In this document: positions 27,050 to 35,308 of the stretch, piece after piece
Numbering within the stretch: position 1 is the stretch's first letter
Layout: every line of letters starts with the position of its first letter
From: UBA12567 sp964598425
GTDB lineage: Bacteria; Planctomycetota; Phycisphaerae; Phycisphaerales; SM1A02
Assembly (NCBI GenBank): GCA_964598425.1
Contig: CAZRBV010000006.1
Span: forward strand, 13,089 to 77,088
Length of the DNA: 64,000 bases
Direction of reading: 5' to 3'
The notes under the pieces: model-generated
The model's database searches: none
The model's input: only the letters and a program-made list of their open reading frames with translations
Told to the model about the DNA's origin: nothing
Position numbers and translations under genes: made by a program

Positions 27050-27070
27050 GGCCCCGCGACTGGCGGGGCC
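27050..27070 (-). terminator. Terminator after tRNA-Leu
   Basis: Read on the minus strand, an eight-base stem GGCCCCGC / GCGGGGCC with a five-base loop is followed by TTGTTATTG. It starts eight bases past the tRNA 3' end. Confidence 0.82.
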
Positions 27071-27077
27071 AAGTTCA

Positions 27078-27163
27078 TGCGCGAGAGAGGACTCGAACCT
27101 CCACGGGATTTTACTCCCACCAGCACCTCAAGCTGGCGCGTCTGCCAATTCCGCCACTCGCGC
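27078..27163 (-). tRNA. tRNA-Leu (anticodon GAG)
   Basis: 86 bases with a full cloverleaf. The acceptor is GCGCGAG / CTCGCGC, the anticodon arm is CCAGC-TTGAGGT-GCTGG (anticodon GAG), there is a long variable arm (GGGAGTAAAATCCC) as in class II tRNAs, and the T arm contains GGTTCGAGTCC. The discriminator is A. The 3' CCA is not encoded. Confidence 0.97.
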
Positions 27164-27199
27164 TTGAGTGAAGCGGGGGAGGATACCACAGCGGGTTGC

Positions 27200-27811
27200 C
27201 TATTGGAGCCACGAAAGGGCTTGCCCGCTGCTCTCAGCGGCCACAATGATGGGCACGCCGCGAGGGGCGTGTTCGTCCAGAAGATTGCTGAGGACCGGGC
27301 CGTCAAGGCAGCCGCTCCCGGCACTGCACGGGATGCCCTGACCGAGGTCTTCCAGAATGATGGCCGAGGCGGCGTTGGCGACCATTTCAAAGAGGCGGGT
27401 CACATGGTCCTGATGATCTGGCAGCATGGAGGCTGTCAACATCGAGGCCGGAGAAAAGGCCAGGCCCAGTTGAGCTGACTCGGGCTGCTCCAGAAATCTA
27501 CGGCAGGCGAGACCATCGCTGATGACATGAGCGTGGTGGGGTCTGACCAGCGTTCCCTGCACCGCATGGCAGCATGCAGCAGTCAGCGCCGCCCAGCCTC
27601 TGGGCATCCACGTATCGGGGTGAGGCTCGAAGGGCAGTGGCCCACAGCCCCCCGACCAGACGACCTCGCGGCGATCGGCGGCAGCGTGGCGATCATCTCC
27701 AACCAATCGTCGCGATGTCAGCTCAATCGCGTTGCCGCCACCTCGGCAGGATCCTGTCAGCCAGCGACCAGGCTCCAGCGGGACAGTCACAATGCGATCG
27801 CGCCACGTCAT
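27200..27811 (-). CDS. Unknown protein coupled to queE, possible TIM-barrel remnant
   Basis: 203 residues. Its ATG overlaps the queE stop as ATGA, good evidence that it is translated. The part around residues 115-165 (AQLGLAFSPASMLTASMLP, then AIILEDLGQG) resembles late strands of xylose-isomerase-like TIM barrels, but it is much shorter than that fold (about 270-300) and I see no full metal site. It may be a divergent or truncated member, or something else. The link to queuosine synthesis is by position only. Confidence 0.7.
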   Translation of the reverse strand: MTWRDRIVTVPLEPGRWLTGSCRGGGNAIELTSRRLVGDDRHAAADRREVVWSGGCGPLPFEPHPDTWMPRGWAALTAACCHAVQGTLVRPHHAHVISDGLACRRFLEQPESAQLGLAFSPASMLTASMLPDHQDHVTRLFEMVANAASAIILEDLGQGIPCSAGSGCLDGPVLSNLLDEHAPRGVPIIVAAESSGQALSWLQ

Positions 27812-28491
27812 ACGCCTCTGGCCTTGGGGTCCCAGATCGACTTGTGCTGTTGAAGTTGAAGTCGAGCTGGACAGTTCTCTTCGAGCATCCAGCTGGCAAG
27901 CAGGGCGGGGTCAAGCCCGCGGTGTCCGGCAAGTTCCTGGGTCGGCTCCTGCGGGAAGGCGGGGGAGAAGAGAATCGCGTGTACGCGATCTGCAAGATTG
28001 TTCAATCCAATGATTTTCCGAGCCCAGTCGAAGTCTCCGCGATCTGCGATGACGAACTTCACCTGATCCGTCAGTCGAAGACGATCGATGTTTGCCAGGT
28101 CATTGCGTTCTGACTCGCCACTTGCAGGCGCCTTCAAGTCCATGATTCGCACGACACGTTCGTCGCACATGGAGATGTCGCAAGCGCCGGACGTTTCCAG
28201 CAGCACAGTCCTGTTGTGGTCGCACAGGCTTGCCATGAGGGGATGCACGGCAGCTTGAAGCAGCGGCTCGCCGCCTGTGATTTGCACCAGTTGTGTATCG
28301 AAAGCGAGCGCCTGCTCAAGCACCTCGCGTACTGTCATCGCCGACCCTTCATTGAAGGCATACTCGGTGTCGCACCACGTGCACCGAAGATGGCACCCCC
28401 GAAGCCTGACGAAGACGCATGGAAGTCCGGTGTATGTGGACTCTCCCTGGATCGAATGGAAGATCTCATTGATGAGTAGGCGGTCAGCCAT
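27808..28491 (-). CDS. queE: 7-carboxy-7-deazaguanine synthase QueE
   Basis: Radical SAM enzyme of the queuosine/7-deazaguanine pathway. 227 residues. The cluster motif is CHLRCTWC (Cx3Cx2C), preceded by the family start NEIFHSIQGESTYTGLPCVF; QITGGEPLL is the SAM-binding Gly-rich motif. The start is ATG 28491. It is coupled to the downstream unknown gene, and nuoC lies just upstream on the same strand, 16 bases away. Other que genes are not in the window. Confidence 0.96.
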   Translation of the reverse strand: MADRLLINEIFHSIQGESTYTGLPCVFVRLRGCHLRCTWCDTEYAFNEGSAMTVREVLEQALAFDTQLVQITGGEPLLQAAVHPLMASLCDHNRTVLLETSGACDISMCDERVVRIMDLKAPASGESERNDLANIDRLRLTDQVKFVIADRGDFDWARKIIGLNNLADRVHAILFSPAFPQEPTQELAGHRGLDPALLASWMLEENCPARLQLQQHKSIWDPKARGV

Positions 28492-28507
28492 CGATGGGGC
28501 CCGCCGA

Positions 28508-29062
28508 TCAGGTGGCGTCGCGGCTCATCTCAACATTATTCTCGCGTTCGCCGCGCCCACGCAGTGGGTAATCCTTCCGCAGGGGATGCCCTGGATAGTC
28601 CTTCCACAGGAGAATCCGTCGAAGATCCGGGTGCCCGCGGAAACGGATGCCGAACATGTCGAATACTTCACGCTCCCGCCATTCGGCACCGGGCCAGATG
28701 TCAGTCACGCTGTCCACGACCAACCCCGGGTCTTTCGCGATGCCCATTGTGTCCAGAGTCGGATTGAGCCAGCATCGGACCAGCAGCATGAGATCGTGAG
28801 CATGACTTCGAAGTACCCAGGTGACGCCGAATCTGGCCGGCTGCGTCACCGGGTAGTCCAGGTAGTCGATCGCGGTCACGTCTGAGAGGAGGTTGTAACT
28901 GCAGTTCGGGTCTTCGCGAAGAAAGTGCATGATCTCATGGAGATCCGGTGGCTCTACAACAAGCGTCGTGCAGCCTCGAAACTCCGTCGCAGAGAGCTTC
29001 TTGGATGCAAAGGCTTCACGGACGTGGCTGAGAGTCGGATGTGAGATGCAAGCTGTGCTCAT
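28508..29062 (-). CDS. nuoC: NADH-quinone oxidoreductase subunit C
   Basis: 30-kDa-type peripheral subunit of respiratory complex I. 184 residues from ATG 29062; a TTG two codons earlier is possible. Family motifs are LLSDVTAIDYLDYP, SVTDIWPGAEWREREVFDMFG and the C-terminal RRILLWKDYPGHPLRKDYPL. It is not fused to NuoD. nuoB lies about 9.6 kb away on the other strand, so the usual nuo operon is broken up. Confidence 0.96.
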   Translation of the reverse strand: MSTACISHPTLSHVREAFASKKLSATEFRGCTTLVVEPPDLHEIMHFLREDPNCSYNLLSDVTAIDYLDYPVTQPARFGVTWVLRSHAHDLMLLVRCWLNPTLDTMGIAKDPGLVVDSVTDIWPGAEWREREVFDMFGIRFRGHPDLRRILLWKDYPGHPLRKDYPLRGRGERENNVEMSRDAT

Positions 29063-29101
29063 GGACAACGCATGGTAACGCAGGTAGCGATCACGGGAGG
29101 C

Positions 29102-32100
29102 CTACTGTTCGCCAGCCCCTCGCGGCTGCTCGAGTGTGATGCGGTCGATGTCTGGATCCATGTACCAGGTCATTCTCGCGGCCTGTACGGGCATGGACGC
29201 GCCAGTCGTGGTCAGAGACACCATTCGGCCAGGGCGAGCGGCCAATTCGGCAACTTGTGTGCGGGCGTTGTAGTCAAGCACGTGGCAGTCGACCTTTCGG
29301 GTGGGGGTGCTCAGGTGCACGCGTCCCATGGCTTGCAGTCGATCGATCTCCATGTCGCCGCCAAGCTGCAGTGGAGCATCCGGCGTGCTGGGCTTGTCGG
29401 CGGTGTCGCTTCGATGGGTCAGGACATTGAGTTGAAGGGCCGTGATCGTTGAGCTGTCTCGCGTGTCAATGGAGCTCACCCAGATTCCCTGGACATCTCC
29501 GATCATGGTCATCTTGAAGCGATCATCCACTTCATGGACGAGGTCCAGGCGTTCTGACCAGCGGAATCTGGTGGTGCCAGGGCCAGAGAACGGCCCGGAA
29601 CCTTCACTCGCAGGTGTTGTCCATTTCGGTGCCCGCGTCACAATCTCGCCTTCGCCGACCACCTCTGCTTCGGTCCTGATGTCATTCCACGTGATGTGGC
29701 GGGCGGCAATGTAGAACAGCTTTGGCAGCAGTTCGCGATCCCCCGTCTTCCAGGTCCGCGACTCAAGGCGGGCATCGCCCCGAGCAATGAGTTTGTGGAG
29801 GACGCGTCCACCTCCAGCGAACGGATCTGATGAGACATCTGCCTCGGTGCCCTCGTCGATCCTGGCAAATTCCAGCCGGACAGAATCTCCCTGCAGGGTG
29901 CTCCGTTCGAGCTCGGAGCGATCAACGACTGTATGGACGGAGCCATTCAAGTCCATGGCACCAGCACCATCAGCGAACAGGTTGTCATATCTGAGTGAAT
30001 CGGTCCATGTTGTGCGCATGGAGACTGATGGGCTGCCGGTCCCGCCGACGATACGAGGTGGGAGAATCCGAGCATCGGCGGTGAGAGTCAACGGTTCAAC
30101 AAGCATGCGTGACCGGCCTGAGCCCTGCCAATCGGCAGTTCCGTTCAGTCGATCAATCAGAAGATGTCGCCCGCGATCAATCACAACATCCTCTCGGGCG
30201 ATGATCACGTCGAGGCCTGTGAGGAGCACTGTCTCCTGCGCAGCATCACCATACAGTCGGTCGGCGAAAGCGCGGCCTCCATCCTTCATCAAGACCTGTA
30301 CATCGCCGGTGGCGGTGACATCCTGAACGTTGATTCGGCTTGTGAATTCGTCGTCGGTTGGATCTTCGGACTGCGGGACGTCCTCAGTTGGTTCCAGCGT
30401 CGCCGTCATATCGTCGGCCCAGATCGTCTGTCCATCACTGTGGGCGCGGATGCGCTGGTGGCAGTCAAGGCGATCGGGGGCAGCGCGGCCCGAGGCGTCG
30501 GGCACAAAGGACATCGCGATTGTCTCCGCTGCAATCGTGCCGTCCGGGCTCTCGACAGCCACGTTGCCGGCGAACCGGATCGATTGCATTGCAGCGTCCT
30601 GCGTCTCGGCGGCGGGATCGAATTCGATGTGTACGGAATCCTGCCATGTGATCTCGCTGTCTTCCGGTCCGAGGCGGTCCGGGGTCGTTGGTCGCGGGAT
30701 GCGGGCATCGATCGACAGATCGGGCGGCGTCGAGACCATCAAGGCACGGCCTGGGCCGGGCCACTCTCCTGTGCCCTCTTTGCGTTCAATGACAAGTGCT
30801 GTTCCGTGTTCGATGATCAACTCGCCGCGGGCTATGACAACATCTGCTCCAAGCAACTCAACGGACTCTTGCTTCGCATCGCCCTGGAGTTTTTCTGCCC
30901 ATGTTCGCGTGCCATCGGCGAGACGAACCTGCACGTTTCCATCGGCATGCACGTCGCGAACTTCGATTCGGCGGGTGGGGGTGTTCGGCATGTCCGCTTC
31001 GGCGATTTGGAGGGGTTCGAGCGTTGCAAGAAGATTGTCGGCCCACATCGTCTGATCTTCGCTTGAGGCCTTCACGCCGCCAGACCCGATGAGCCGATCA
31101 GGAACGGCTTCGCCGGCGGCGTCCCGCTCAAACTTCATCTCAAGATCATCCGCGTTGATGGCGCCATCCGGGCTTGTCACGACGACGTCTTTGCGGAATC
31201 TGATGGATCGCAGGCCGCCACCATTCGGATGGTTCTCGGGATCAAAGCGGAGATTGACTCGGCCACTCCAGGTGATCGTTGTTTCGGCTCCACTGTTTGG
31301 GTGGGCCAGCTCCTGGCCAGCGGGTTCCGAGAGCGAGTCCGCTTGCAGCGTTTCGATGAACGTGGCGGTGCCTTGCCCATCGATTCCGCCCATGCCATGG
31401 TCGGGTTGGACCCATGTGCTGCGAGAGGCAATCGATACGTCGCGGCCCCTGATCGTGACGCCATCCGGGGACGGGGATGTGAGGTTGATACGCTCGTCGA
31501 ATGAGGTCCAGGTGAGCGTGTCGCATGCGGCTGCGATTCGTTCGCTTGCATCGAGTATGCGGACTGGCGTGCCGTGCAATTCAAGGCGCATGTCTTTCGG
31601 TGTCGGTGGAAGACTGACGCCGGGATCGACCGGTGTCATCACGAGCGGGCCATCGCACGTAATGAGAACTTCTTCGGGCTCGGGCTCCGGTGGCGCCGCA
31701 AGTGCCATGGCCGTCAAGAAGACCGGCAGGCTCATCGGAGCAGCTGCTGCGCTTGGCCGCGGCTCAGTGCTGAAGGCGGCAGATTTGAACGAAAAGATCG
31801 CGTGCAGTGAATCTGCGTTGACGATTCTGGGAAGTGGAGGGTCTGCGCTGGATGAGGGGGCCTGTTCGATCCGCACATTTTCGCTCAGGACCAGACGATA
31901 AAAAGGCTCGGCCGGCTCGGCGTTGGAGACATGCACGACGTTCGTCCCAATCGCGCCCGCTGTGGCGGCAACCGCGGGATGCGCGGATGGATTTCGGGCG
32001 ATTCGGTTCGCGCCTTGTGTGTCTCGTAGCAGCAGGTAATCAAGTTTGGCCACCTCAAGGTATTCAATTCGTTCGTCCCGATCGTTGAGGAGGATTCGAA

Positions 32101-32734
32101 GGTCCGTGCCTTGCATTTCCTCGGTATCTGTCTGGACGAAGAGTTCGCCAGGGCACGTAATGCGGCCGGAGAGGTTGTCGAATTCGGCAGTTGCTGTTGT
32201 GATCGTCATGGCGGGGTCCGCAGTCGCCGGGTCGACCGCACCGCCGTTGACGGGTTCATACATTTGAATCACGACATTGCCGATGAGCCGGCCTTCTTCC
32301 AGGGCCTGTCGAGGGGCGTAGGCGTCGGCCTCGTCGCCAGCCAGTGTGACAAGACGACCGCCCGTCATGAACAACTCAACCTCGGGCTGCCGCATTCGAA
32401 TCCAATGGGTAGGCAGATCGGTTGGATCCGGGTCCAGGTGCGTGAATCGATACTGCTGTGCAAGTCGTCCGTCATCGCCGGCGACTTGAAGCCACCCGCC
32501 TTTCGGTAGTGTGACGGATTGATTGGGATCCACCAGGCTGCCAGCGGTTTGGCCGTCGCGCTGCAGCGGCTGCGGGGGAATGAGATCGATGGTGTCCTCT
32601 GGTGATGCGGGCGCAACAGGTGCCTCTGGGCGATCCAGCTGCATCACAACCACCAGCAGGAGCAGTGATACCAGTGCGCCCAACAAACCCCACTTCTGCT
32701 TCAGCCCAAGTTTGCCCCGCGTGGATTCGCTCAT
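29102..32734 (-). CDS. Giant LptC/OstA-like periplasmic protein with internal repeats
   Basis: 1210 residues. A single N-terminal membrane anchor (about 15-34) is followed by an LptC-like stretch and a long all-beta region with OstA-type features (GRLIGNVVIQMY, ITTATAEFDNLSGRITCPG, VQGTD-like strands). Two segments of about 209 residues, near 485-692 and 693-900, repeat: ITWSGRVNLRFDPENH matches ITWQDSVHIEFDPAAE, and SSEDQTMWADNLLATLEP matches HSDGQTIWADDMTATLEP. Further partial copies follow near 905 and 1050. LptC is usually about 190 residues and LptA about 180. The start at ATG 32734 overlaps the HslV-like stop (ATGA). With kdsD nearby, a role in moving lipopolysaccharide across the periplasm is inferred. 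Confidence 0.85.
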   Translation of the reverse strand: MSESTRGKLGLKQKWGLLGALVSLLLLVVVMQLDRPEAPVAPASPEDTIDLIPPQPLQRDGQTAGSLVDPNQSVTLPKGGWLQVAGDDGRLAQQYRFTHLDPDPTDLPTHWIRMRQPEVELFMTGGRLVTLAGDEADAYAPRQALEEGRLIGNVVIQMYEPVNGGAVDPATADPAMTITTATAEFDNLSGRITCPGELFVQTDTEEMQGTDLRILLNDRDERIEYLEVAKLDYLLLRDTQGANRIARNPSAHPAVAATAGAIGTNVVHVSNAEPAEPFYRLVLSENVRIEQAPSSSADPPLPRIVNADSLHAIFSFKSAAFSTEPRPSAAAAPMSLPVFLTAMALAAPPEPEPEEVLITCDGPLVMTPVDPGVSLPPTPKDMRLELHGTPVRILDASERIAAACDTLTWTSFDERINLTSPSPDGVTIRGRDVSIASRSTWVQPDHGMGGIDGQGTATFIETLQADSLSEPAGQELAHPNSGAETTITWSGRVNLRFDPENHPNGGGLRSIRFRKDVVVTSPDGAINADDLEMKFERDAAGEAVPDRLIGSGGVKASSEDQTMWADNLLATLEPLQIAEADMPNTPTRRIEVRDVHADGNVQVRLADGTRTWAEKLQGDAKQESVELLGADVVIARGELIIEHGTALVIERKEGTGEWPGPGRALMVSTPPDLSIDARIPRPTTPDRLGPEDSEITWQDSVHIEFDPAAETQDAAMQSIRFAGNVAVESPDGTIAAETIAMSFVPDASGRAAPDRLDCHQRIRAHSDGQTIWADDMTATLEPTEDVPQSEDPTDDEFTSRINVQDVTATGDVQVLMKDGGRAFADRLYGDAAQETVLLTGLDVIIAREDVVIDRGRHLLIDRLNGTADWQGSGRSRMLVEPLTLTADARILPPRIVGGTGSPSVSMRTTWTDSLRYDNLFADGAGAMDLNGSVHTVVDRSELERSTLQGDSVRLEFARIDEGTEADVSSDPFAGGGRVLHKLIARGDARLESRTWKTGDRELLPKLFYIAARHITWNDIRTEAEVVGEGEIVTRAPKWTTPASEGSGPFSGPGTTRFRWSERLDLVHEVDDRFKMTMIGDVQGIWVSSIDTRDSSTITALQLNVLTHRSDTADKPSTPDAPLQLGGDMEIDRLQAMGRVHLSTPTRKVDCHVLDYNARTQVAELAARPGRMVSLTTTGASMPVQAARMTWYMDPDIDRITLEQPRGAGEQ

Positions 32735-33309
32735 ATGGAATCGCACTCAACGCTCATCATGTCAACCGTGCCACCACAAGAACTGTCCATTGCAATGGCG
32801 GCGTTGCATGCAGCGAGGACCATGGTCTCGTTGTCCAGGTTGCTGTTCCACAACGCGTGCATGGCACCCAGTGCGTACTCGGATCCCGATCCGATTGCAT
32901 GAAACTGAGAGAACTCGGTGACACCGAGGTCGCTTGAGATGTTGAACAAGCCGCCGGGTGAGGCAATGAGAAACGTGGCGTCGAGATCTCCGAATGGTGT
33001 CTCCTTGGTGGCAGCCTGCTCGTTGACCAGTGAGTAGGACTCTCGCAGCGCCTTCCAGAATTCAAGGAAGAAGCTGTAGATGGAGGCGCGGCTGCTCAGT
33101 GTGGGCGGATCTGACTTCTGAAGATGGTGGGTGAGAATGTCGTCATACACAGCCCATCCCGTCCCGCCCAGCACCGCTTCGCCAATCGGGGTGATCTTTT
33201 CTGCGCGGGCGTTGGACTCGGGAATGGTCATGCCCTCGCCGAAAAGCGCCAACGAATCCGCCCCGATAGTGATCTTTCCGTTTCGGCGAATGGCTGCAAC
33301 TATCGACAT
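32731..33309 (-). CDS. HslV-like Ntn peptidase with N-terminal Ser
   Basis: 192 residues, the size of HslV. The N-terminus SIVAAIRRNGKITIGADS aligns without gaps to the HslV start, so after Met removal Ser 1 replaces the catalytic Thr; Asp 17 is kept, and Lys 37 is the likely partner of HslV Lys 33 after a short insertion. FHAIGSGSEYALGAMHAL is the conserved later segment. No HslU ATPase is in the window. It sits between kdsD (six bases away) and the LptC/OstA-like gene (ATGA overlap). It may be an active Ser variant, another proteasome-like subfamily or a structural remnant. Confidence 0.85.
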   Translation of the reverse strand: MSIVAAIRRNGKITIGADSLALFGEGMTIPESNARAEKITPIGEAVLGGTGWAVYDDILTHHLQKSDPPTLSSRASIYSFFLEFWKALRESYSLVNEQAATKETPFGDLDATFLIASPGGLFNISSDLGVTEFSQFHAIGSGSEYALGAMHALWNSNLDNETMVLAACNAAIAMDSSCGGTVDMMSVECDSI

Positions 33310-33315
33310 GATGAA

Positions 33316-34353
33316 TCAGTCCGTGGCAACCCGTGGCGCGATGAGATCCTGAACGTCGATGAGCCCGACGACGCAGCCGGACTCATCTACTACCGGAACC
33401 TCGTCGATTCGGTGTTCGGCAACGAGTTGCCGGGCCTCACCGACCGTTGCGGATTGCAGGATCGTCATGGGATGTGCCGTCATCACCTCTCCGATGGGCT
33501 TGGACAGGTCGTTGGGGTTTTCGAGTACGAGTCTTCGAAGATCGCCATCCGTGAATACGCCCGCCATGCCACCGCGCTCATCAACGATGAGAACCGCGCC
33601 AGCGTGGCGTACGTCGCCAGCATGATCAGCGGCGGCATCTTGAAGTGCTTCACGCACCGGGATATCCGGCGTGCATGTGGTGAGGTTCTGCCCGGGGCGG
33701 AATCGAATCAGCGACTCGACGGGGCGGAGCAGTGCGCCGAGTGAGCCACCTGGATGCCTTCGCTGAAAGTCTGAGGCGGTAAAGGACCGCAAGTGCGCGA
33801 CCGCAAGGGCGAGGGCGTCTCCGCATGCAAGGGTCGCGGTCGTTGAAGTGCTTGGGGCCAGGCTCAGTGGTCCGGCTTCGTCAAAGTCGCCCAAGGCGAG
33901 GTGGGCATCGCAGAGTGAGGCAAGGTGGGAGTCGTCGCTGCGCGTCAGTCCAAGCCGCTTGACGCCGTCAGCTCGAAGGATGGTCGCCAGATCGAGCAGC
34001 TCGCGGGTGGTGCCCGAGTAGCTCAGCAGCATGACAACGTCAGCGCTGCGAATGGCGCCGAGGTCGCCGTGGACGGCGTCGGCGGGATGGACGAAGTGCG
34101 ATGGGATTCCGAGCGATGAAAACGTCGCGGAAATCTTGGCACCGACCAGGCCGGACTTGCCCATGCCTGACACGACGAGATGTCCCTTGCATGAATTGAT
34201 GAGATCGATGGCCTGATCCCAGGCGATCGCCGCCTCTCCGCCCCCTTCGATGCCTGCCCGAAGCGCCTCGAGTGCCCGGGCCTCCTGTTTCAGGACATCG
34301 GCGATGATGGTCCTGGCCTCAGCAGTCGGATTGTTGCGTGTCTCTGCCTGCAT
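33316..34353 (-). CDS. kdsD: Arabinose-5-phosphate isomerase KdsD
   Basis: First step towards Kdo, the inner-core sugar of lipopolysaccharide. 345 residues: an SIS domain (VSGMGKSGLVGAKISATFSS, HPADAVHGDLGAI, LLSYSGTTRELLDL) with the catalytic His in RRHPGGSLGALL, then two CBS domains (about 215-335). The start is ATG. It is divergent from scpA across 124 bases and leads the kdsD-HslV-like-LptC/OstA operon, like the E. coli order kdsD-kdsC-lptC-lptA. Confidence 0.96.
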   Translation of the reverse strand: MQAETRNNPTAEARTIIADVLKQEARALEALRAGIEGGGEAAIAWDQAIDLINSCKGHLVVSGMGKSGLVGAKISATFSSLGIPSHFVHPADAVHGDLGAIRSADVVMLLSYSGTTRELLDLATILRADGVKRLGLTRSDDSHLASLCDAHLALGDFDEAGPLSLAPSTSTTATLACGDALALAVAHLRSFTASDFQRRHPGGSLGALLRPVESLIRFRPGQNLTTCTPDIPVREALQDAAADHAGDVRHAGAVLIVDERGGMAGVFTDGDLRRLVLENPNDLSKPIGEVMTAHPMTILQSATVGEARQLVAEHRIDEVPVVDESGCVVGLIDVQDLIAPRVATD

Positions 34354-34477
34354 CGAAGTTTCTCAGCGGGAGGGTGGGGGTTCGGGAGAGCAGACGTCGC
34401 GTAGATCGCTAGGATGAGCCTTGGCCCGCACCAGCGGGTTGAGCGGGAATGGTACCCGCGAAGGCCGATCCTTACGC

Positions 34478-35308
34478 ATGAACTTCCCAGAGCCCACTCA
34501 GAAGGACTACCGAGTCAGCCTCGAGGCATTCGAGGGGCCACTTGACCTGCTGCTCTTTCTGGTTCGCCGAGCCGAAGTTGATCTTCAGGACATCCCAATC
34601 GGGAAGATCACCGATCAGTATCTGGAAGTACTCCGCCGTACGGGCGAGACCGATGTTGATATTGAACAGGCCGGGGAATTTCTGGTGATGGCGGCGACGC
34701 TGGTGGAGATCAAGTCGCGTTCGCTGACTCCGCCTGAGGCCAAAGCCGAGGGCGATGACAGCGAATCGGATGCCGCCGATCCTCGGGACGCGCTCATCAG
34801 GCAGTTGCTGGCATATCAACGTATTCGCCGGGCAGCTGAGACGCTCGAGGAGAACAGGAGAGAGTTTGGGCGGCGCGGTGTGGTGTCGGTGGGATTTGAG
34901 CGTGGCCACCTGCCGGTCGTTCCTGAGGGGCTTGAACTTGACGATGTTCATGCCATGGACCTGTCCGAAGCCTACGAGCATATTGCTTCTGCGATCGACT
35001 TCTCCAGACTCGGCGATCACGTCGTGGAGATGGACGATACGCCGATCGCGCTGTATGAACAGGATCTCGTTGACCGACTTCGTCGCCGCAGTGGCCAGCC
35101 GCTGACATTGCAGGATGCATTCGCCGGACAGACGCCGGTGCAGCGAGTTGGAATGTTCCTCGCCGTTCTGGAATTGGTTCGCCGATTTGAATTGCGGTTT
35201 GATCAGGAATCCAGTGGCCCGATCAAGCTCATGCTTCAGGAGAGCGTGGTGGATGCTGCTTGGGAGGACGCCGACGCTTCCGGCGAGGCCGATTCGCCTC
35301 AGCAGTGA
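34478..35308 (+). CDS. scpA: Segregation and condensation protein A
   Basis: Kleisin subunit of the SMC condensin. 276 residues from ATG 34478. VSLEAFEGPLDLLLFLVRRA is the diagnostic N-terminus, followed by EFLVMAATLVEIKSRSL; the C-terminal winged helix has FLAVLELVRRFELRFDQE. ScpB is not adjacent. The last 80 bases overlap the end of the convergent pseudouridine synthase gene. Confidence 0.95.
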   Translation: MNFPEPTQKDYRVSLEAFEGPLDLLLFLVRRAEVDLQDIPIGKITDQYLEVLRRTGETDVDIEQAGEFLVMAATLVEIKSRSLTPPEAKAEGDDSESDAADPRDALIRQLLAYQRIRRAAETLEENRREFGRRGVVSVGFERGHLPVVPEGLELDDVHAMDLSEAYEHIASAIDFSRLGDHVVEMDDTPIALYEQDLVDRLRRRSGQPLTLQDAFAGQTPVQRVGMFLAVLELVRRFELRFDQESSGPIKLMLQESVVDAAWEDADASGEADSPQQ

